From the NCBI GenBank assembly GCA_937776645.1, contig CALMRI010000004.1:57390-121389 (forward strand): 64,000 nucleotides of DNA. Reading direction: 5' to 3'. Made by a program: the position numbers and the translations under genes. This document shows, in pieces, positions 33,504 to 42,976 of the stretch. The first letter of the stretch is position 1, and each line of letters begins with the position of its first letter. The stretch comes from an uncultured Alphaproteobacteria bacterium (GTDB lineage: Bacteria > Pseudomonadota > Alphaproteobacteria > Thalassobaculales > Thalassobaculaceae). The notes under the pieces are model-generated. The model saw nothing but the letters and a program-made list of their open reading frames with translations, did not search any database and was not told the DNA's origin.

Positions 33504-34548
33504 GCCGTTTCGCTACTGACGCGGGCCGGGCAAAGGCGATGGAACGGTCCGTGACCAGGATGACCAGGAGACCGACGAGGGTGATGAGTAGGATCGCGAC
33601 GATGGTGGTGCGGCGTAACGCCGTTAGCTCATGCAGAACCGTCATTATGTTGACTTGCAGCGGCTCACCGGCGAGCGGTCGCGAGACCAAGGAGTACGTT
33701 ATTCCGGCGGCGGTCCAGCCCGAGCCGTTTCCGACCGGCGCATCGCGGATCGGAGAAAACGGCGATTCGCCTAACCTGCGTTGACCGTAGCGGAACAATC
33801 TCTCGCTCTGGCTGATGGCATGGACCCGTGCTTTGGCCGTTGCGGTCATCAATAGATCCGGTTCACGGGCGATAAGCGCGACGCCGAATTCGTCGGTCAC
33901 AAAGATCCGCTGTTGATGGCCGCTAAGCGGGCGGGCTATACGCAGTGAGGATTGCTCAATCACCAAAACACCGATGGTATCGTTACCGCCCACGACCGCC
34001 GCCGCAAAGCGGTAGACCGGAACATTCTCGGCGTCGATTGAAAAGCTGTCGGCGGATCCGACGATGCTGGCGAGGGCATGCATGCGGTCATCGAAGAGCA
34101 GGGTGGCAATATCGTTGGCTCCGCTCATTGCGTTGCTGCTGGCGATCACCTCGCCTGAGCGATGCAGCAATTGAATACGGCGCAGGTCCAGATCATGCGC
34201 GGTGTTGGCCAGCCACTCGTTGATCTCGATAAGGTCGATGCGCCCCATGAGATCGGCCCGGCGCTGTTCACGCGCCGCCGTATCGCCCGGCGCTTCGCTA
34301 TAACCGACAAAAGGGAGCGTCGCCTGGATCTGTCCGGACTGTGCCAGGATTTTCGCCAGACTACGTAGTCGCGTAAATTCCTGACCAATCTGGGCGGCGA
34401 TAGTGTCCGCCAGTAGGCTGTTTTGGCGGGTATCGGCCCTGACATAGGCATGGGTTGTTGTTTCAAGATGCCTGTTGCCGAGGACCCCGGCGGCTATCAG
34501 CCAGATGCCGACGATAGCGAGGGTGTAAATTTTCCGGCGTGTGGGCAT
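33457..34548 (-). CDS. DctB-like periplasmic sensor protein without kinase domain
   Basis: 363 residues. Layout: TM helix at about 8-24, a large periplasmic region of double-Cache type (SLLADTIAAQIGQEFTRLRS, then PVYRFAAAVVGGNDTIGVLVIEQSS and RIFVTDEFGVALIA), and a second TM at about 315-335. This is the N-terminal half of a DctB-type C4-dicarboxylate sensor kinase. After the second TM only about 28 residues follow, the last 16 codons of which are antisense to the convergent amidohydrolase gene. HAMP, DHp and ATPase domains are absent. Most likely a truncated sensor kinase gene; a stand-alone sensor cannot be excluded. No response regulator is nearby. Confidence 0.72.
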   Translation of the reverse strand: MPTRRKIYTLAIVGIWLIAAGVLGNRHLETTTHAYVRADTRQNSLLADTIAAQIGQEFTRLRSLAKILAQSGQIQATLPFVGYSEAPGDTAAREQRRADLMGRIDLIEINEWLANTAHDLDLRRIQLLHRSGEVIASSNAMSGANDIATLLFDDRMHALASIVGSADSFSIDAENVPVYRFAAAVVGGNDTIGVLVIEQSSLRIARPLSGHQQRIFVTDEFGVALIAREPDLLMTATAKARVHAISQSERLFRYGQRRLGESPFSPIRDAPVGNGSGWTAAGITYSLVSRPLAGEPLQVNIMTVLHELTALRRTTIVAILLITLVGLLVILVTDRSIAFARPASVAKRLNRSSSQANRTTPDP

Positions 34549-34671
34549 TCTGGTTCATCCATGTCCCAGGCTAAAACCCAGGCCCCAATATTCGCGCCGA
34601 AGCGCGGCCAACTTTCACACCGGCCGGCGCTGGACTATGGTGACCTGACACGACCAGCGACGAGGCTCGAC

Positions 34672-35637
34672 ATGATACCCAGAACCCTAGTCGAATCGAC
34701 AGCCCATGACCTGATGACCCGGGCCAGCATTGATATTCCGGCGGACTATCTGTCCGGCATCAAGGCGATGGCCTCTGAGGAAGAAGGGGATCTGTCCTCC
34801 TTCGTGTTGCGCGCGATGCTGGAGAATTACGAAGCCGCGAGCGAGGATCGCCGCCCGATGTGCGCCGATACCGGGGTGCCGCGCTACTATGTCAAAAGCG
34901 GCAATGAGGCGCAGCTCGACGGTGGGTTCATTGCGCTGGAACAGGCGCTACGCTCAGCAACTGCCGAGGCGACCCACGATGTGCCGTTGCGGCCGAATCG
35001 GGTGCATCCACTCTGGCGGACCGACCATAACAACAATGTAGGCATCAATGCGCCGGAGATTGAATATTCTTTTGAGCCAGACGCCGATTGGGTCGATATC
35101 ACCACCGTGCATAAAGGGGGCCTTTTCGGAACCGACTATCGGATGCTATTTCCAGGTGATGGGATCGATGGAATCAAACGCTTCTTTCTCGACGGGATGA
35201 TTGCCTTCGGCAAGCGCGGGCTTGCCTGTCAACCGGCGATCGTCGGCATCGGGCTCGGAGGTTCCAAGGACACAACCATGGTTCTCGGCAAGCAGGCGGC
35301 GTGCCTGCGCACCGTCGGTGACCGTAATCCGGATCCCAGAATCGCCACTTTGGAGTTGGAGTTGCAGGATCTTGGCAACTCGATCGGCATGGGCGCGATG
35401 GGTTTCGTCGGCAAATCCATGGTCGTCGATTGCCATATTGAGGTGGGTTACACCCATACCGGCGGCATGCCGATGAGCCTGCATGCCTTTTGCCTGTCGT
35501 CGCGGCGGGCGACGGCTCGGATACACGCGGACGGTCGGGTTGAACGCCGCACCGATCCCCATTGGTTCACCCCTTACATGCGCCGGGAGACGGTCGAATG
35601 GACGCCAACCGAGGCACGCTCAAAGAAGTCCGCCTGA
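34672..35637 (+). CDS. Class I fumarate hydratase / tartrate dehydratase, alpha subunit
   Basis: 321 residues from ATG 34672 with GAGG 7 bases upstream; the longer open frame is not used. Iron-sulfur hydro-lyase alpha chain: RPMCADTGVP with cluster Cys C64, then IGLGGSKDTTM, a second Cys in QAACLRT (~210) and a third in MVVDCHIEVGYTHTGG (~253). The [4Fe-4S] enzyme adds or removes water from fumarate/malate or tartrate. The beta subunit gene follows, overlapping by 40 bases, as in two-subunit forms. Which diacid it uses is not decidable by eye. Confidence 0.9.
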   Translation: MIPRTLVESTAHDLMTRASIDIPADYLSGIKAMASEEEGDLSSFVLRAMLENYEAASEDRRPMCADTGVPRYYVKSGNEAQLDGGFIALEQALRSATAEATHDVPLRPNRVHPLWRTDHNNNVGINAPEIEYSFEPDADWVDITTVHKGGLFGTDYRMLFPGDGIDGIKRFFLDGMIAFGKRGLACQPAIVGIGLGGSKDTTMVLGKQAACLRTVGDRNPDPRIATLELELQDLGNSIGMGAMGFVGKSMVVDCHIEVGYTHTGGMPMSLHAFCLSSRRATARIHADGRVERRTDPHWFTPYMRRETVEWTPTEARSKKSA

Positions 35638-36278
35638 CCACACCGGTCACGCAAGATCAACTCAAGACCTTGGAGATCGGCAACGTCGTTTATCTCGATG
35701 GCGTGATCTACACGGCCCGCGAGAGTATCTACAAAAAGATAATAACCGATGGCGCCGCGCCGCCGGAGGATTTTGCGACCCTGGGTAACGTCAATTTCCA
35801 TTGCTCGCCGGCAGCGACGGTTGAAGCCGATGGTCGGCTGAATGTCGGTGCGGTCACGGCAACGGCGAGCTTCCGGTTCTCCAAATGGATGAAGGACTGG
35901 TTCCGGATTTCCGGCGCCAAGGTGATCATCGGCAAAGGCGGCATGTCGGAGGCGGATTACCGGAGCTTGTTTGTGCCGGTCGGCGCGATCTATCTCACCA
36001 CTGTCGGCTATGGCACCGGCGCCCTGCTGGGGCGCGGCATTAAGAAAGTGCGCGCGGCCCATTGGCTGGACGAATTGGGCATCGCCCAGGCGATGTGGGT
36101 GCTTGAGGTGGAGCGGTTTGGCCCGCTTCTGGTTGAGAGCGACCTTGCCGGAAACTCCCTGTTCGAAGCTAACAATCGAGAAGTGAACGCCGGTTTAGCA
36201 AAGCTGTACGAGGGATTGAAGCCACCCAGTCTTTCTCGCTACGGTGAAACCGACGATCGTGCTCAAGAACTGATTTGA
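35598..36278 (+). CDS. Class I fumarate hydratase / tartrate dehydratase, beta subunit
   Basis: 226 residues from ATG 35598, preceded by GGGAGAC and lying 40 bases inside the alpha gene. Beta-domain marks: LKTLEIGNVVYLDGVIYTARE (~22-42), FHCSPAATVEADGR, and ISGAKVIIGKGGMSEADYRSL with a conserved Lys-Gly-Gly-Met. It completes the active site of the alpha subunit. The protein ends normally; the hydrolase gene follows after 25 bases with its own ribosome site (AGGAG at about 36291). Confidence 0.9.
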   Translation: MDANRGTLKEVRLTTPVTQDQLKTLEIGNVVYLDGVIYTARESIYKKIITDGAAPPEDFATLGNVNFHCSPAATVEADGRLNVGAVTATASFRFSKWMKDWFRISGAKVIIGKGGMSEADYRSLFVPVGAIYLTTVGYGTGALLGRGIKKVRAAHWLDELGIAQAMWVLEVERFGPLLVESDLAGNSLFEANNREVNAGLAKLYEGLKPPSLSRYGETDDRAQELI

Positions 36279-36303
36279 AGCCCCAATACTAGGAGATCGA
36301 ACC

Positions 36304-37095
36304 ATGGCAAATGCCGATGTGAACGGAACCAGCTTGCACTACCGCCTCGACGGACCCGAGGGCGGCGTGCCGATATTGCTATCGAATTCGCTGATGTCGA
36401 ATCTCACCATGTGGGACCCACAAATCGAGGCGTTGACCGCCGCCGGGTTCCAGGTGCTGCGCTATGACAGCCGGGGGCATGGTCAGTCCGGGGCGCCGAA
36501 GGGACCGTATTCCATCGAGATGTTGGCCGAAGACGCGGTTGGCCTGATGGATGCCGTGGGATGGGATAGCGCGCATTTTTGCGGTCTGTCCAAGGGCGGT
36601 ATGGTTGGCCAGATGCTCGGCTCACGCCACCCAGACCGGGTCCGTTCGTTGGCGCTTTGCGATACCTCGTCCCACATGGGCGGGGGGGATACCTGGGACC
36701 AGCGCATTGCCGGCGCGCGGGCCAACGGGATCGCCTCGTTGGTTCCGGCGACCATCGACCGTTGGTTCACCAAATCTGGCCAAATCCGGATCCCCGATGA
36801 AATCGAAAAGGTGCGGGTGATGATCGCGGGCACGCCAGTGACCGGTTTTGTGGGGTGTTGTCAGGCGATCAAGGAGATGGATCAGCGCGAAACGAACAAA
36901 TCCATCAACAAGCCGACTATCGTCATCGTCGGCGCCGAGGATTCAGGGACTACGCCGGACCAGGCCCGGGAGATCCATCAAGCGATCGCCGGCTCGGAAC
37001 TGGTGATCCTGGATTCCGCTGCTCATCTGGCAAATATTGAACAGGCCGGACCGTTCAACGACGCGCTGATCGGATTCCTCAGCCGGGTTAGCTAG
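36304..37095 (+). CDS. Alpha/beta hydrolase, 3-oxoadipate enol-lactonase-like
   Basis: 263 residues, ATG 36304 after AGGAGAT. The fold is PcaD-like: YRLDGPEGGVPILLSNSLMS, RYDSRGHGQS, nucleophile Ser96 in CGLSKGGM, acid Asp in VGAEDSGTTP (~214) and His in DSAAHLANIEQ (~242). PcaD hydrolyses 3-oxoadipate enol-lactone in the protocatechuate branch. No other pca genes are near, so another ester or lactone is possible. Same direction as the fumarase genes, likely one transcript. Confidence 0.85.
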   Translation: MANADVNGTSLHYRLDGPEGGVPILLSNSLMSNLTMWDPQIEALTAAGFQVLRYDSRGHGQSGAPKGPYSIEMLAEDAVGLMDAVGWDSAHFCGLSKGGMVGQMLGSRHPDRVRSLALCDTSSHMGGGDTWDQRIAGARANGIASLVPATIDRWFTKSGQIRIPDEIEKVRVMIAGTPVTGFVGCCQAIKEMDQRETNKSINKPTIVIVGAEDSGTTPDQAREIHQAIAGSELVILDSAAHLANIEQAGPFNDALIGFLSRVS

Positions 37096-37126
37096 CCCTA
37101 ATCGCGGTTTGGGCGATGCCAGCCGG

Positions 37127-37786
37127 TCAGCCGGCTGGCAAATGCCCGGTTTTTACCCAGATCAACGCGCCCTCGGCGGTCCAGGCTGAATGGGTGCTGT
37201 TGGCAGGCATGCGGACCCAGGCGCCCTTCGGGTAGCGACCATGCTCATCTTCGAGCACCCCATCGACAACGAAAACCTCTTCGCCGGCGGGATGGCCGTG
37301 CAACGCGACGTGGCAACCGGGGCTGGCCTGCGCCAGGGTGACTCGCTCCAAGCCTCGTTCGAACAAGACTTGGCGTTTGATGCCCGGATTGTCCGATTGC
37401 TGAAATTCGGCGTTGGCAGTGTCGATCCGCACGGTTTGCTGATCGTCGTCATCCATTTGACGCAGCTTCACCAGGATCGTGCAGCCACCTTTGCTATAGG
37501 GTGTGTGGCTGGAGCCTGGCGGGTTGCGTACATAGCTGCCGGGGCCGTAGTCGCCATGCTCGTCCGAGAAAGTCCCCTCGAGCACCAGGAATTCCTCGCC
37601 GCCGCCGTGGCTGTGGGCTGAGAAATAGCTGTCGGGCGCGTAGCGAACGATTGAGGTGGCGCGGGCAATTTCCTCACCATTGCGGTCAAGCATGCGCCGT
37701 TGCACACCCGGCAGCGGTGAGTCGACCCAATCCATCTCTTCGGTCATCGCGACGGCGCGTTGGCTCAGGTCAGCATGGATCTGCAT
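37127..37786 (-). CDS. Two-domain cupin protein (ChrR-cupin-like)
   Basis: 219 residues from ATG 37786, with GGAGG 8 bases upstream; 20 earlier codons are not used. Two cupin folds in tandem: first SYFSAHSHGGGEEFLVLEGTF (~53-73) with GSYVRNPPGSSH, second CHVALHGHPAGEEVFVVDGVL (~160-180) with GAWVRMPANSTHSAWT. Both have the His/Glu metal-binding pattern. Resembles the cupin half of the anti-sigma factor ChrR, but the zinc-binding N-terminal ASD domain is missing, so a detoxifying or isomerising cupin is as likely. Confidence 0.82.
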   Translation of the reverse strand: MQIHADLSQRAVAMTEEMDWVDSPLPGVQRRMLDRNGEEIARATSIVRYAPDSYFSAHSHGGGEEFLVLEGTFSDEHGDYGPGSYVRNPPGSSHTPYSKGGCTILVKLRQMDDDDQQTVRIDTANAEFQQSDNPGIKRQVLFERGLERVTLAQASPGCHVALHGHPAGEEVFVVDGVLEDEHGRYPKGAWVRMPANSTHSAWTAEGALIWVKTGHLPAG

Positions 37787-37900
37787 GATCCGATCCTCCA
37801 CAAATGTTTTGTAGAGTGACGGATTTCGCCAGACGATCAAGCACAATTGACGCTCGGATCAGCACCTCTATAGTGCCGATCTCGAAAGGAACCACGCGCC

Positions 37901-38812
37901 GTGTCCTCCCCAAGCCTTGCTTTGCCCAGCCCGCAGGACCGGGCCACGGGATTGATTTGTGCTGTGCTGTGCTCGATCGGCCTCGGTCTCGCCGTTGCGT
38001 TGGGCCGGGTTGCGTTCGATGGCGGCACCACGCCGCTGACCGTGGCGCTGTGCCGAGCGGTGTTCTCGATCGGTTTCATGGCCTCGTTATCTCTGGTAAT
38101 GGGGCAGTCGCTCCGGCCACCACCGGGTGCCTGGCCGCATCTGCTTTTCCTCGGGCTGCTGTTCTCGCATATGGCGTTCGGCAATATAGGCTCGACCAAG
38201 TACATCCCGGTCAGCCTGGCGGCGCTGCTGTTTTTTGTCTATCCGCCGATCGTGGCCTTGATCAACACGGTGCTTGACCGTCGGCCTCCAGGGATTTTGA
38301 AAGTATCGGCGATGCTGATTGCCTTCGCCGGGTTGGTGATGATGCTTGGGGTTGGGTTTGAAGGTCTTGACCCGCGCGGTATCATCATCGGTCTGACCGC
38401 CGGCCTAGCCTGTGCTATCAATATTGTCTGGCTCAGCCGCCGGGTGCACGGCCTGCATCCCTTCGTGATAGTGTTCCACCAATCGAGTATCGCCGCCGTG
38501 GTAATGTTGGTTCTGGCGCTGCAGATGGATGAGTTGCGCTTGCCGGATATCGCCAGCGGGTGGTGGGGCCTTGGTCTGATCGTGATCCTGCAATCCTGCT
38601 CGATCCCGCTGTTCTATTTGTCGATCCAACGCATCGGTATCGAGCGGACCGCGATGCTGAACAATCTGCAGCCCGTCGCCAGTATTCTCGGTGCGATATT
38701 CTTGTTCCAGGAATTCCTGGCGGCGGAGCGTTTGGTTGGCGCAGGTATGGTCCTGGGCGGCATCCTATTGATGCAATGGAGCGACGGGCGGGCTCGCCGG
38801 GGAATGTCCTAG
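37901..38812 (+). CDS. EamA/DMT-superfamily transporter
   Basis: 303 residues from GTG 37901 (MSSPSLALPS). Ten membrane segments in two EamA repeats; characteristic GGTTPLTVALCRAVFSIGFM early and QSCSIPLFYLSIQRIGIERTAMLNNLQPVASILGAIFLFQE in the second repeat. A metabolite exporter or importer of the inner membrane. Divergent from the bicupin gene with 114 bases between the starts. Not closely similar to the DMT protein at 14.1 kb. Confidence 0.87.
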   Translation: MSSPSLALPSPQDRATGLICAVLCSIGLGLAVALGRVAFDGGTTPLTVALCRAVFSIGFMASLSLVMGQSLRPPPGAWPHLLFLGLLFSHMAFGNIGSTKYIPVSLAALLFFVYPPIVALINTVLDRRPPGILKVSAMLIAFAGLVMMLGVGFEGLDPRGIIIGLTAGLACAINIVWLSRRVHGLHPFVIVFHQSSIAAVVMLVLALQMDELRLPDIASGWWGLGLIVILQSCSIPLFYLSIQRIGIERTAMLNNLQPVASILGAIFLFQEFLAAERLVGAGMVLGGILLMQWSDGRARRGMS

Positions 38813-38989
38813 CGGGCGTCCTCTTTGAGCAGCACCGCGTCCGTCAAGGCTGGCAGTCTCGATCCGCGTGTCGCGATGCGGGCTCAAATCGTAGAACAAG
38901 GCATAAGCCCGGCGGATTTCACCGACGGTGAGGATTGACCCTGAACCGTCCATGACATGGATAAACATTGCCTAACGGAGAGAACTGAT

Positions 38990-40451
38990 ATGTCCAATGC
39001 GGCCCAATATGACACCCTGATCAAGGGCGGCTACGTGATCGACGGTACCGGCGCTAGCCGGGTGAGCGCTGATGTCGCCATTGATGATGACCGGATCGTC
39101 GCGGTGGGCGATCTCGGTCAGGCTTCGGCCGGTCGGGTGATCGATGCGTCGAACAGGATCGTCGCGCCAGGCTTCATCGATGTTCACACCCATGACGACC
39201 GGGCGCTGCTCGCCAATCCATCGATGGATATGAAGGTCAGTCAGGGGGTGACGACTGTCGTGGTCGGTAATTGCGGGATCAGCCTGGCGCCGCTGGTCGC
39301 CGAGGCGCCGCCGCCGCCGCTCGATTTGATCGGCGCCAAGGGCGCCTACCGTTACCAGACCTTCGATGAGTTCCTGTGCGATGTGGAAGCGGCGCCGGCG
39401 GCGGTAAACGCCGGATTTCTGGTTGGCCATTCGACCCTCAGGGTTGCGACCATGGATTCCCTGGACCGGGCCGCCAGCGCCCGTGAGATCAAGGCGATGC
39501 GCGCGATGCTCGAGGAAGGTCTTTGCGCCGGCGCCATCGGGTTCTCGACCGGCCTGTTCTACAAGCCATCGATCATGGCGCCGACCGAGGAGGTGGTTGC
39601 CATCGCCGCCGCCCTGGAAGCTCATGGCGCGCGCTATGTGACCCATATGCGCGATGAGGGGGATCATGTGATCCGCTCGCTCGACGAGACTTTCCGGATT
39701 GGTCGCGAGGCTCGCTCCCCGGTCGTGGTCTCGCATCACAAAGTCCAGGGCAAGCAGAATGTCGGGCGCTCAAAAGAGACTTTGGCGCACTTTGACAAAC
39801 ATATCGGCGGCCATGACCATCACGGCATCGCCTTCGATGTGTATCCCTATATGGCGTCGTCGACGGTCCTCAAGGAGGACTCGATCCGGGTTTCCAAGCG
39901 GGTCCTGGTGACGTGGTCGAAGGCGCGACCGGAACTCGCCGGGCGCGAGCTTGTCGGAAATCGCCGACGAGCTGGGCTGCGACATCTACGAGGCGGCGGA
40001 GCGATTGCAGCCCGCGGGAGCGGTCTATTTCGCCATGGACGAAGAGGACGTACAGCGCATCCTCTCGCATCCAAACGCCATGTTCGGCTCTGACGGATTG
40101 CCGCATGACGAACATCCGCATCCCAGGCTCTGGGGAACCTTCCCCCGCATCCTCGGCCACTATTGCCGGGAGTTGAAATTGTTCTCGCTGGAAGAGGCCG
40201 TGCGACGGATGACCGGGTATTCCGCCGAAACCTTCGGTCTGGTCGATCGCGGCGTGATCCGCCCTGGCGCCTTCGCCGACGTCACCCTGTTCGACGAGGA
40301 CAAGGTCCTCGACCTGGGCTACATTCGACGCGACCCAAGACACCAGTCGGCGGGTATCGGCATGGTTATGGTCAACGGCCGGCCGGTCTGGCAGGCCGGG
40401 CGCAGTCAACCGGGGCTCGGCCGGGTACGAGCGCTTCGGCACGGGGGATAG
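38990..40451 (+). pseudogene. N-acyl-D-amino-acid deacylase (D-aminoacylase) gene with one frameshift
   Basis: ATG 38990 after GGAG starts MSNAAQYDTLIKGGYVIDGT; metal motif H66-T-H68 in FIDVHTHDD, GNCGIS (metal Cys, ~97) and VVSHHKVQGKQN. The reading frame runs to ELAGREL, then at about 39950 the protein continues in the +1 frame as SEIADELGCDIYEAAERL, with MFGSDGLPHDEHPHPR (metal Asp) and a normal C-terminus ending at 40451. Removing one base near 39952 would restore the gene. A sequencing error or a recent mutation are both possible. The enzyme would release D-amino acids from N-acyl forms. An intact paralogue lies at 59768-61468. Confidence 0.85.
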
Positions 40452-40559
40452 TTGCGGCAAGGCATAAGACGTAGTGCCTTCGGCGAAGATCGGCCAGGGT
40501 CCTGTTCGCGGATGACCTTATTCCGCGTCCGGCTACGTTCGGCGCGCCGGCATCGTCGT

Positions 40560-40719
40560 TGATTAGCGTGTCGCCAGGTTTGACGATAGAGAAGGCCACC
40601 GGGACCATGTCGATCGCTAGTTCCTCGGCGGCTTCTTGGTGGACTTGGGTGTAAGTGGTGGTGTCCAGTGGCGCCGGTCTCCGGGATAGTCCTCGCGGAA
40701 ATGCGCGCCCCGGGAATCC
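40560..40719 (-). pseudogene. Detached C-terminal tail of the fumarate reductase-like flavoprotein
   Basis: Just past the flavoprotein stop (40720-40722) the minus strand still encodes its tail in other frames: AREDSRGAHFREDYP in one frame, then LDTTTYTQVHQEAAEELAID and MVPVAFSIVKPGDTLI in a second. These are typical C-terminal sequences of SdhA/FrdA. So the tail of about 50-60 residues is cut off by one extra base near 40727-40731 and a second shift near 40665-40680. Confidence 0.75.
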
Positions 40720-42291
40720 TCACGCGCCAAGCGAGGCCCGGGCGATCACCCTGCTGACGGCGATCAGGCTCTCCAGGTTCATCCAGTCATGCCAGGTGAG
40801 GTTGAAGGCGCGGTCGCCATCGGCGAGCCCGGCGGCTAGTAGTTCCTGCTCTAGATCATCCAGCGCTCCAAGGCCGCGGCGCAGACCCGCCTCGGTACGC
40901 AGAATGCCGACATCGTCCCACATCATCTGCGACAGCCGGTCGCGTAGGTTCGAAAGGTCTCCGGCGGGTTTGGTGAAGGGTTGCTCGGCCCGGCCGACGG
41001 CTTCGGCGATGACAGTTTCGTCCGGGTCGCGATAAGCGCCGTCCTTGGACACCACCGCCGCCATCGCGTCGCCGGCGATGCCGCCATAGACCGTTGAATT
41101 GGCGACGCCGTTGCCGCCGAGCCGATTCGCCCCGTGCACGCCGCCGCAATCCTCTCCTGCCGCATAAAGTCCGGGGAGTGCGGTTGATCCGTCGATCTCG
41201 AACTCTACCCCGCCCATCATGTAGTGAGCCGTCGGCACCACCTCGACTAGGCCGCCAGCAAGATCAAAGCCGCAGTCGGCGCAACGCTCGACCATGCCCT
41301 TGAAGCGTTTGGCGACGCTGTCCGGCCCAAGATGGCTCATTTGGATATGCACCCCGCCGTTGGTCGTGGTGTTGCCGGCGCGCATCTCGGCATAGATGGC
41401 GCGGCTGACGATATCGCGTGTGGCCCGCTCGCCGGCCGGGTCATAGGTGGTCATGAACCGCTCTCCGACGCCGTTCAGAAGATACCCTCCGGCGCCGCGC
41501 AGGCCTTCCTCGAGCACCGTCCCGGTCATCCTAGTGTCGGTGCCGGCAAGCAGCCCCGTGGGGTGGAATTGCACCATCTCCATGTCCCGCATCGTCAAGC
41601 CGAGCCGCAGCGCCATAGCCATGCCGTCACAGGATTTATCGCCCGAGGGCGTATGATAGAGGTACATGGTCGGCCCGCCGCCGGTGGCCAACAGCACTGC
41701 CTTGGCCTGAACGAAATGGTAACTCCCGGTGCGAATGTCGACCAGCAGCACCCCGGCGATGCCCGAGCCATCGGCGGCCGGAACCAGAGAGATCGCCCGG
41801 TGCTCTTCCAGCCGGTTGATGCCGCGCGCCCAGACCTGCTCCATCAGACGACTGATGATCTCGATACCCGTCAGATCGCCCTTGTGGACCGTGCGATCAA
41901 AGCTTTGTCCGGCAAACGCCTTTTGATGCAGGCTGCCGTCGGGATTGCGATCAAAGAAGCAACCTATCTCATTTTCCAGCTCATGAATGCGCTCCACCGC
42001 GCCTTCGATCAGCCGCCAGGCGAGATCCTGGCGCGGCAGCCACTTTCCGCCGATGATGGTGTCCATGAAGTGCCGTTCGAGTGAGTCTCCGGGCGCCAAG
42101 GCGACGTTGTAGCCACCCTGTACCATCCGGGTGCAGCCGCTCTTGCCGAGCAACCCCTTGACGGCGATGGTGACATCCAGGTCCGGTGTAGCCTTCAACG
42201 CGTGCAATGCCGCGAACAGCCCGGCGCCGCCGGAGCCTAGAATGAGAATATCGGTCTTCGAACGCTCGATCGAGGGCATCAGCATCCTCAC
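40720..42291 (-). CDS. Fumarate reductase/succinate dehydrogenase-like flavoprotein, C-terminally truncated
   Basis: 523 residues from GTG 42291, which overlaps the upstream stop (GTGA). FAD GxGxxG in LGSGGAGLFAAL; catalytic Arg in LEEGLRGAGGYLLN (~262), His in AHYMMGGVEF (~354) and Arg in GANRLGGNGVANS (~395) are all present. At the position of the covalent FAD-linking His (SHTVAAQGG in SdhA) it reads GCTRMVQGG, Cys instead of His, so the flavin may be bound differently. The frame stops after RVIARASLGA where homologues continue; the lost tail is still readable downstream. Catalytic core intact, stability uncertain. Last gene of a four-gene complex. Confidence 0.85.
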   Translation of the reverse strand: MRMLMPSIERSKTDILILGSGGAGLFAALHALKATPDLDVTIAVKGLLGKSGCTRMVQGGYNVALAPGDSLERHFMDTIIGGKWLPRQDLAWRLIEGAVERIHELENEIGCFFDRNPDGSLHQKAFAGQSFDRTVHKGDLTGIEIISRLMEQVWARGINRLEEHRAISLVPAADGSGIAGVLLVDIRTGSYHFVQAKAVLLATGGGPTMYLYHTPSGDKSCDGMAMALRLGLTMRDMEMVQFHPTGLLAGTDTRMTGTVLEEGLRGAGGYLLNGVGERFMTTYDPAGERATRDIVSRAIYAEMRAGNTTTNGGVHIQMSHLGPDSVAKRFKGMVERCADCGFDLAGGLVEVVPTAHYMMGGVEFEIDGSTALPGLYAAGEDCGGVHGANRLGGNGVANSTVYGGIAGDAMAAVVSKDGAYRDPDETVIAEAVGRAEQPFTKPAGDLSNLRDRLSQMMWDDVGILRTEAGLRRGLGALDDLEQELLAAGLADGDRAFNLTWHDWMNLESLIAVSRVIARASLGA

Positions 42292-42629
42292 CCCAGATTG
42301 AAAAGAAACAACAGCCCGACGACTAACGAAGCCGCGGCGCCAAGCCCGATCATCGCCTTGCGGCTGTCACGCCAGGGCATGAACTCCAGCACCAGCACCC
42401 TGAGACCAAAGCTAAGATGCAGGGTTAGCAACACGACCAAGCCCCACTCCGCCATCTTCACCAGCGGCTGATCGGACCAACGGATGGCGCCCTCCAGGGC
42501 CGCGTCGCCCTCAAGGGCCAATCCGAGTACCAGGAAATGCGCCGGCAGGAACAGCGCCAGAAAAAGCCCGGATAGCCGGTGTCCCAGGGCGGCAAAAAAG
42601 CCAAGATGTCGTTGCGCTCGCCGAATCAC
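42288..42629 (-). CDS. Membrane anchor subunit of Frd/Sdh-like complex (second anchor)
   Basis: 113 residues from GTG 42629, which overlaps the previous stop (GTGA); the longer frame upstream is not used. Starts MIRRAQRHLGFFAALGHRLSG; HRLSGLFLALFLPAHFLVLG is the SdhC-like first helix with the HRxSG motif, and two further membrane helices follow (WGLVVLLTLHLSFGLRVLVLE, IGLGAAASLVVGLLFLF). Conserved His residues in helices 1 and 2 are possible heme b ligands. Overlaps the flavoprotein start by 4 bases. Confidence 0.8.
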   Translation of the reverse strand: MIRRAQRHLGFFAALGHRLSGLFLALFLPAHFLVLGLALEGDAALEGAIRWSDQPLVKMAEWGLVVLLTLHLSFGLRVLVLEFMPWRDSRKAMIGLGAAASLVVGLLFLFNLG

Positions 42630-42976
42630 GCGCCGTCGCCCGCGCCGACCCCAATGACGGCCCAAACCGCCCTTAGACCCAGGGCAAGCAATACCAACCC
42701 GAAGGCGAGCGTCGTCGCATCCACCGATCGCCCGCGCCAGGCAAGCCATTCCCGCGCAAGATTTCTCAGCCCAATCGGAGCATGCACCGCCACCGCCAGC
42801 ACGAACAACCCATAGAACGCCGCCCAGCCAAGGTTGCCCCGTGTACGTTCCAAAATCTCGGCAGCCGAAAGTCCATCACCGATCGCGTATAAAATCAGCC
42901 CGAGGTGAATGAGCACCAGCGGCGCCAATAGTATTGCCGAGCCCCGTTGCAGCAGATAAAGCCGAGCCTCGATCAC
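42626..42976 (-). CDS. Membrane anchor subunit of Frd/Sdh-like complex (first anchor)
   Basis: 116 residues from GTG 42976, overlapping the iron-sulfur subunit stop (GTGA). Three membrane helices: LLAPLVLIHLGLILYAI, GWAAFYGLFVLAVAVHAPIGL and ATTLAFGLVLLALGLRAVWAV. Histidines in helices 1 and 2 fit heme binding. Together with the next gene it would anchor the flavoprotein/FeS pair and exchange electrons with quinone. Sequence is only loosely SdhC/FrdC-like, so identity rests on context. Confidence 0.78.
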   Translation of the reverse strand: MIEARLYLLQRGSAILLAPLVLIHLGLILYAIGDGLSAAEILERTRGNLGWAAFYGLFVLAVAVHAPIGLRNLAREWLAWRGRSVDATTLAFGLVLLALGLRAVWAVIGVGAGDGA

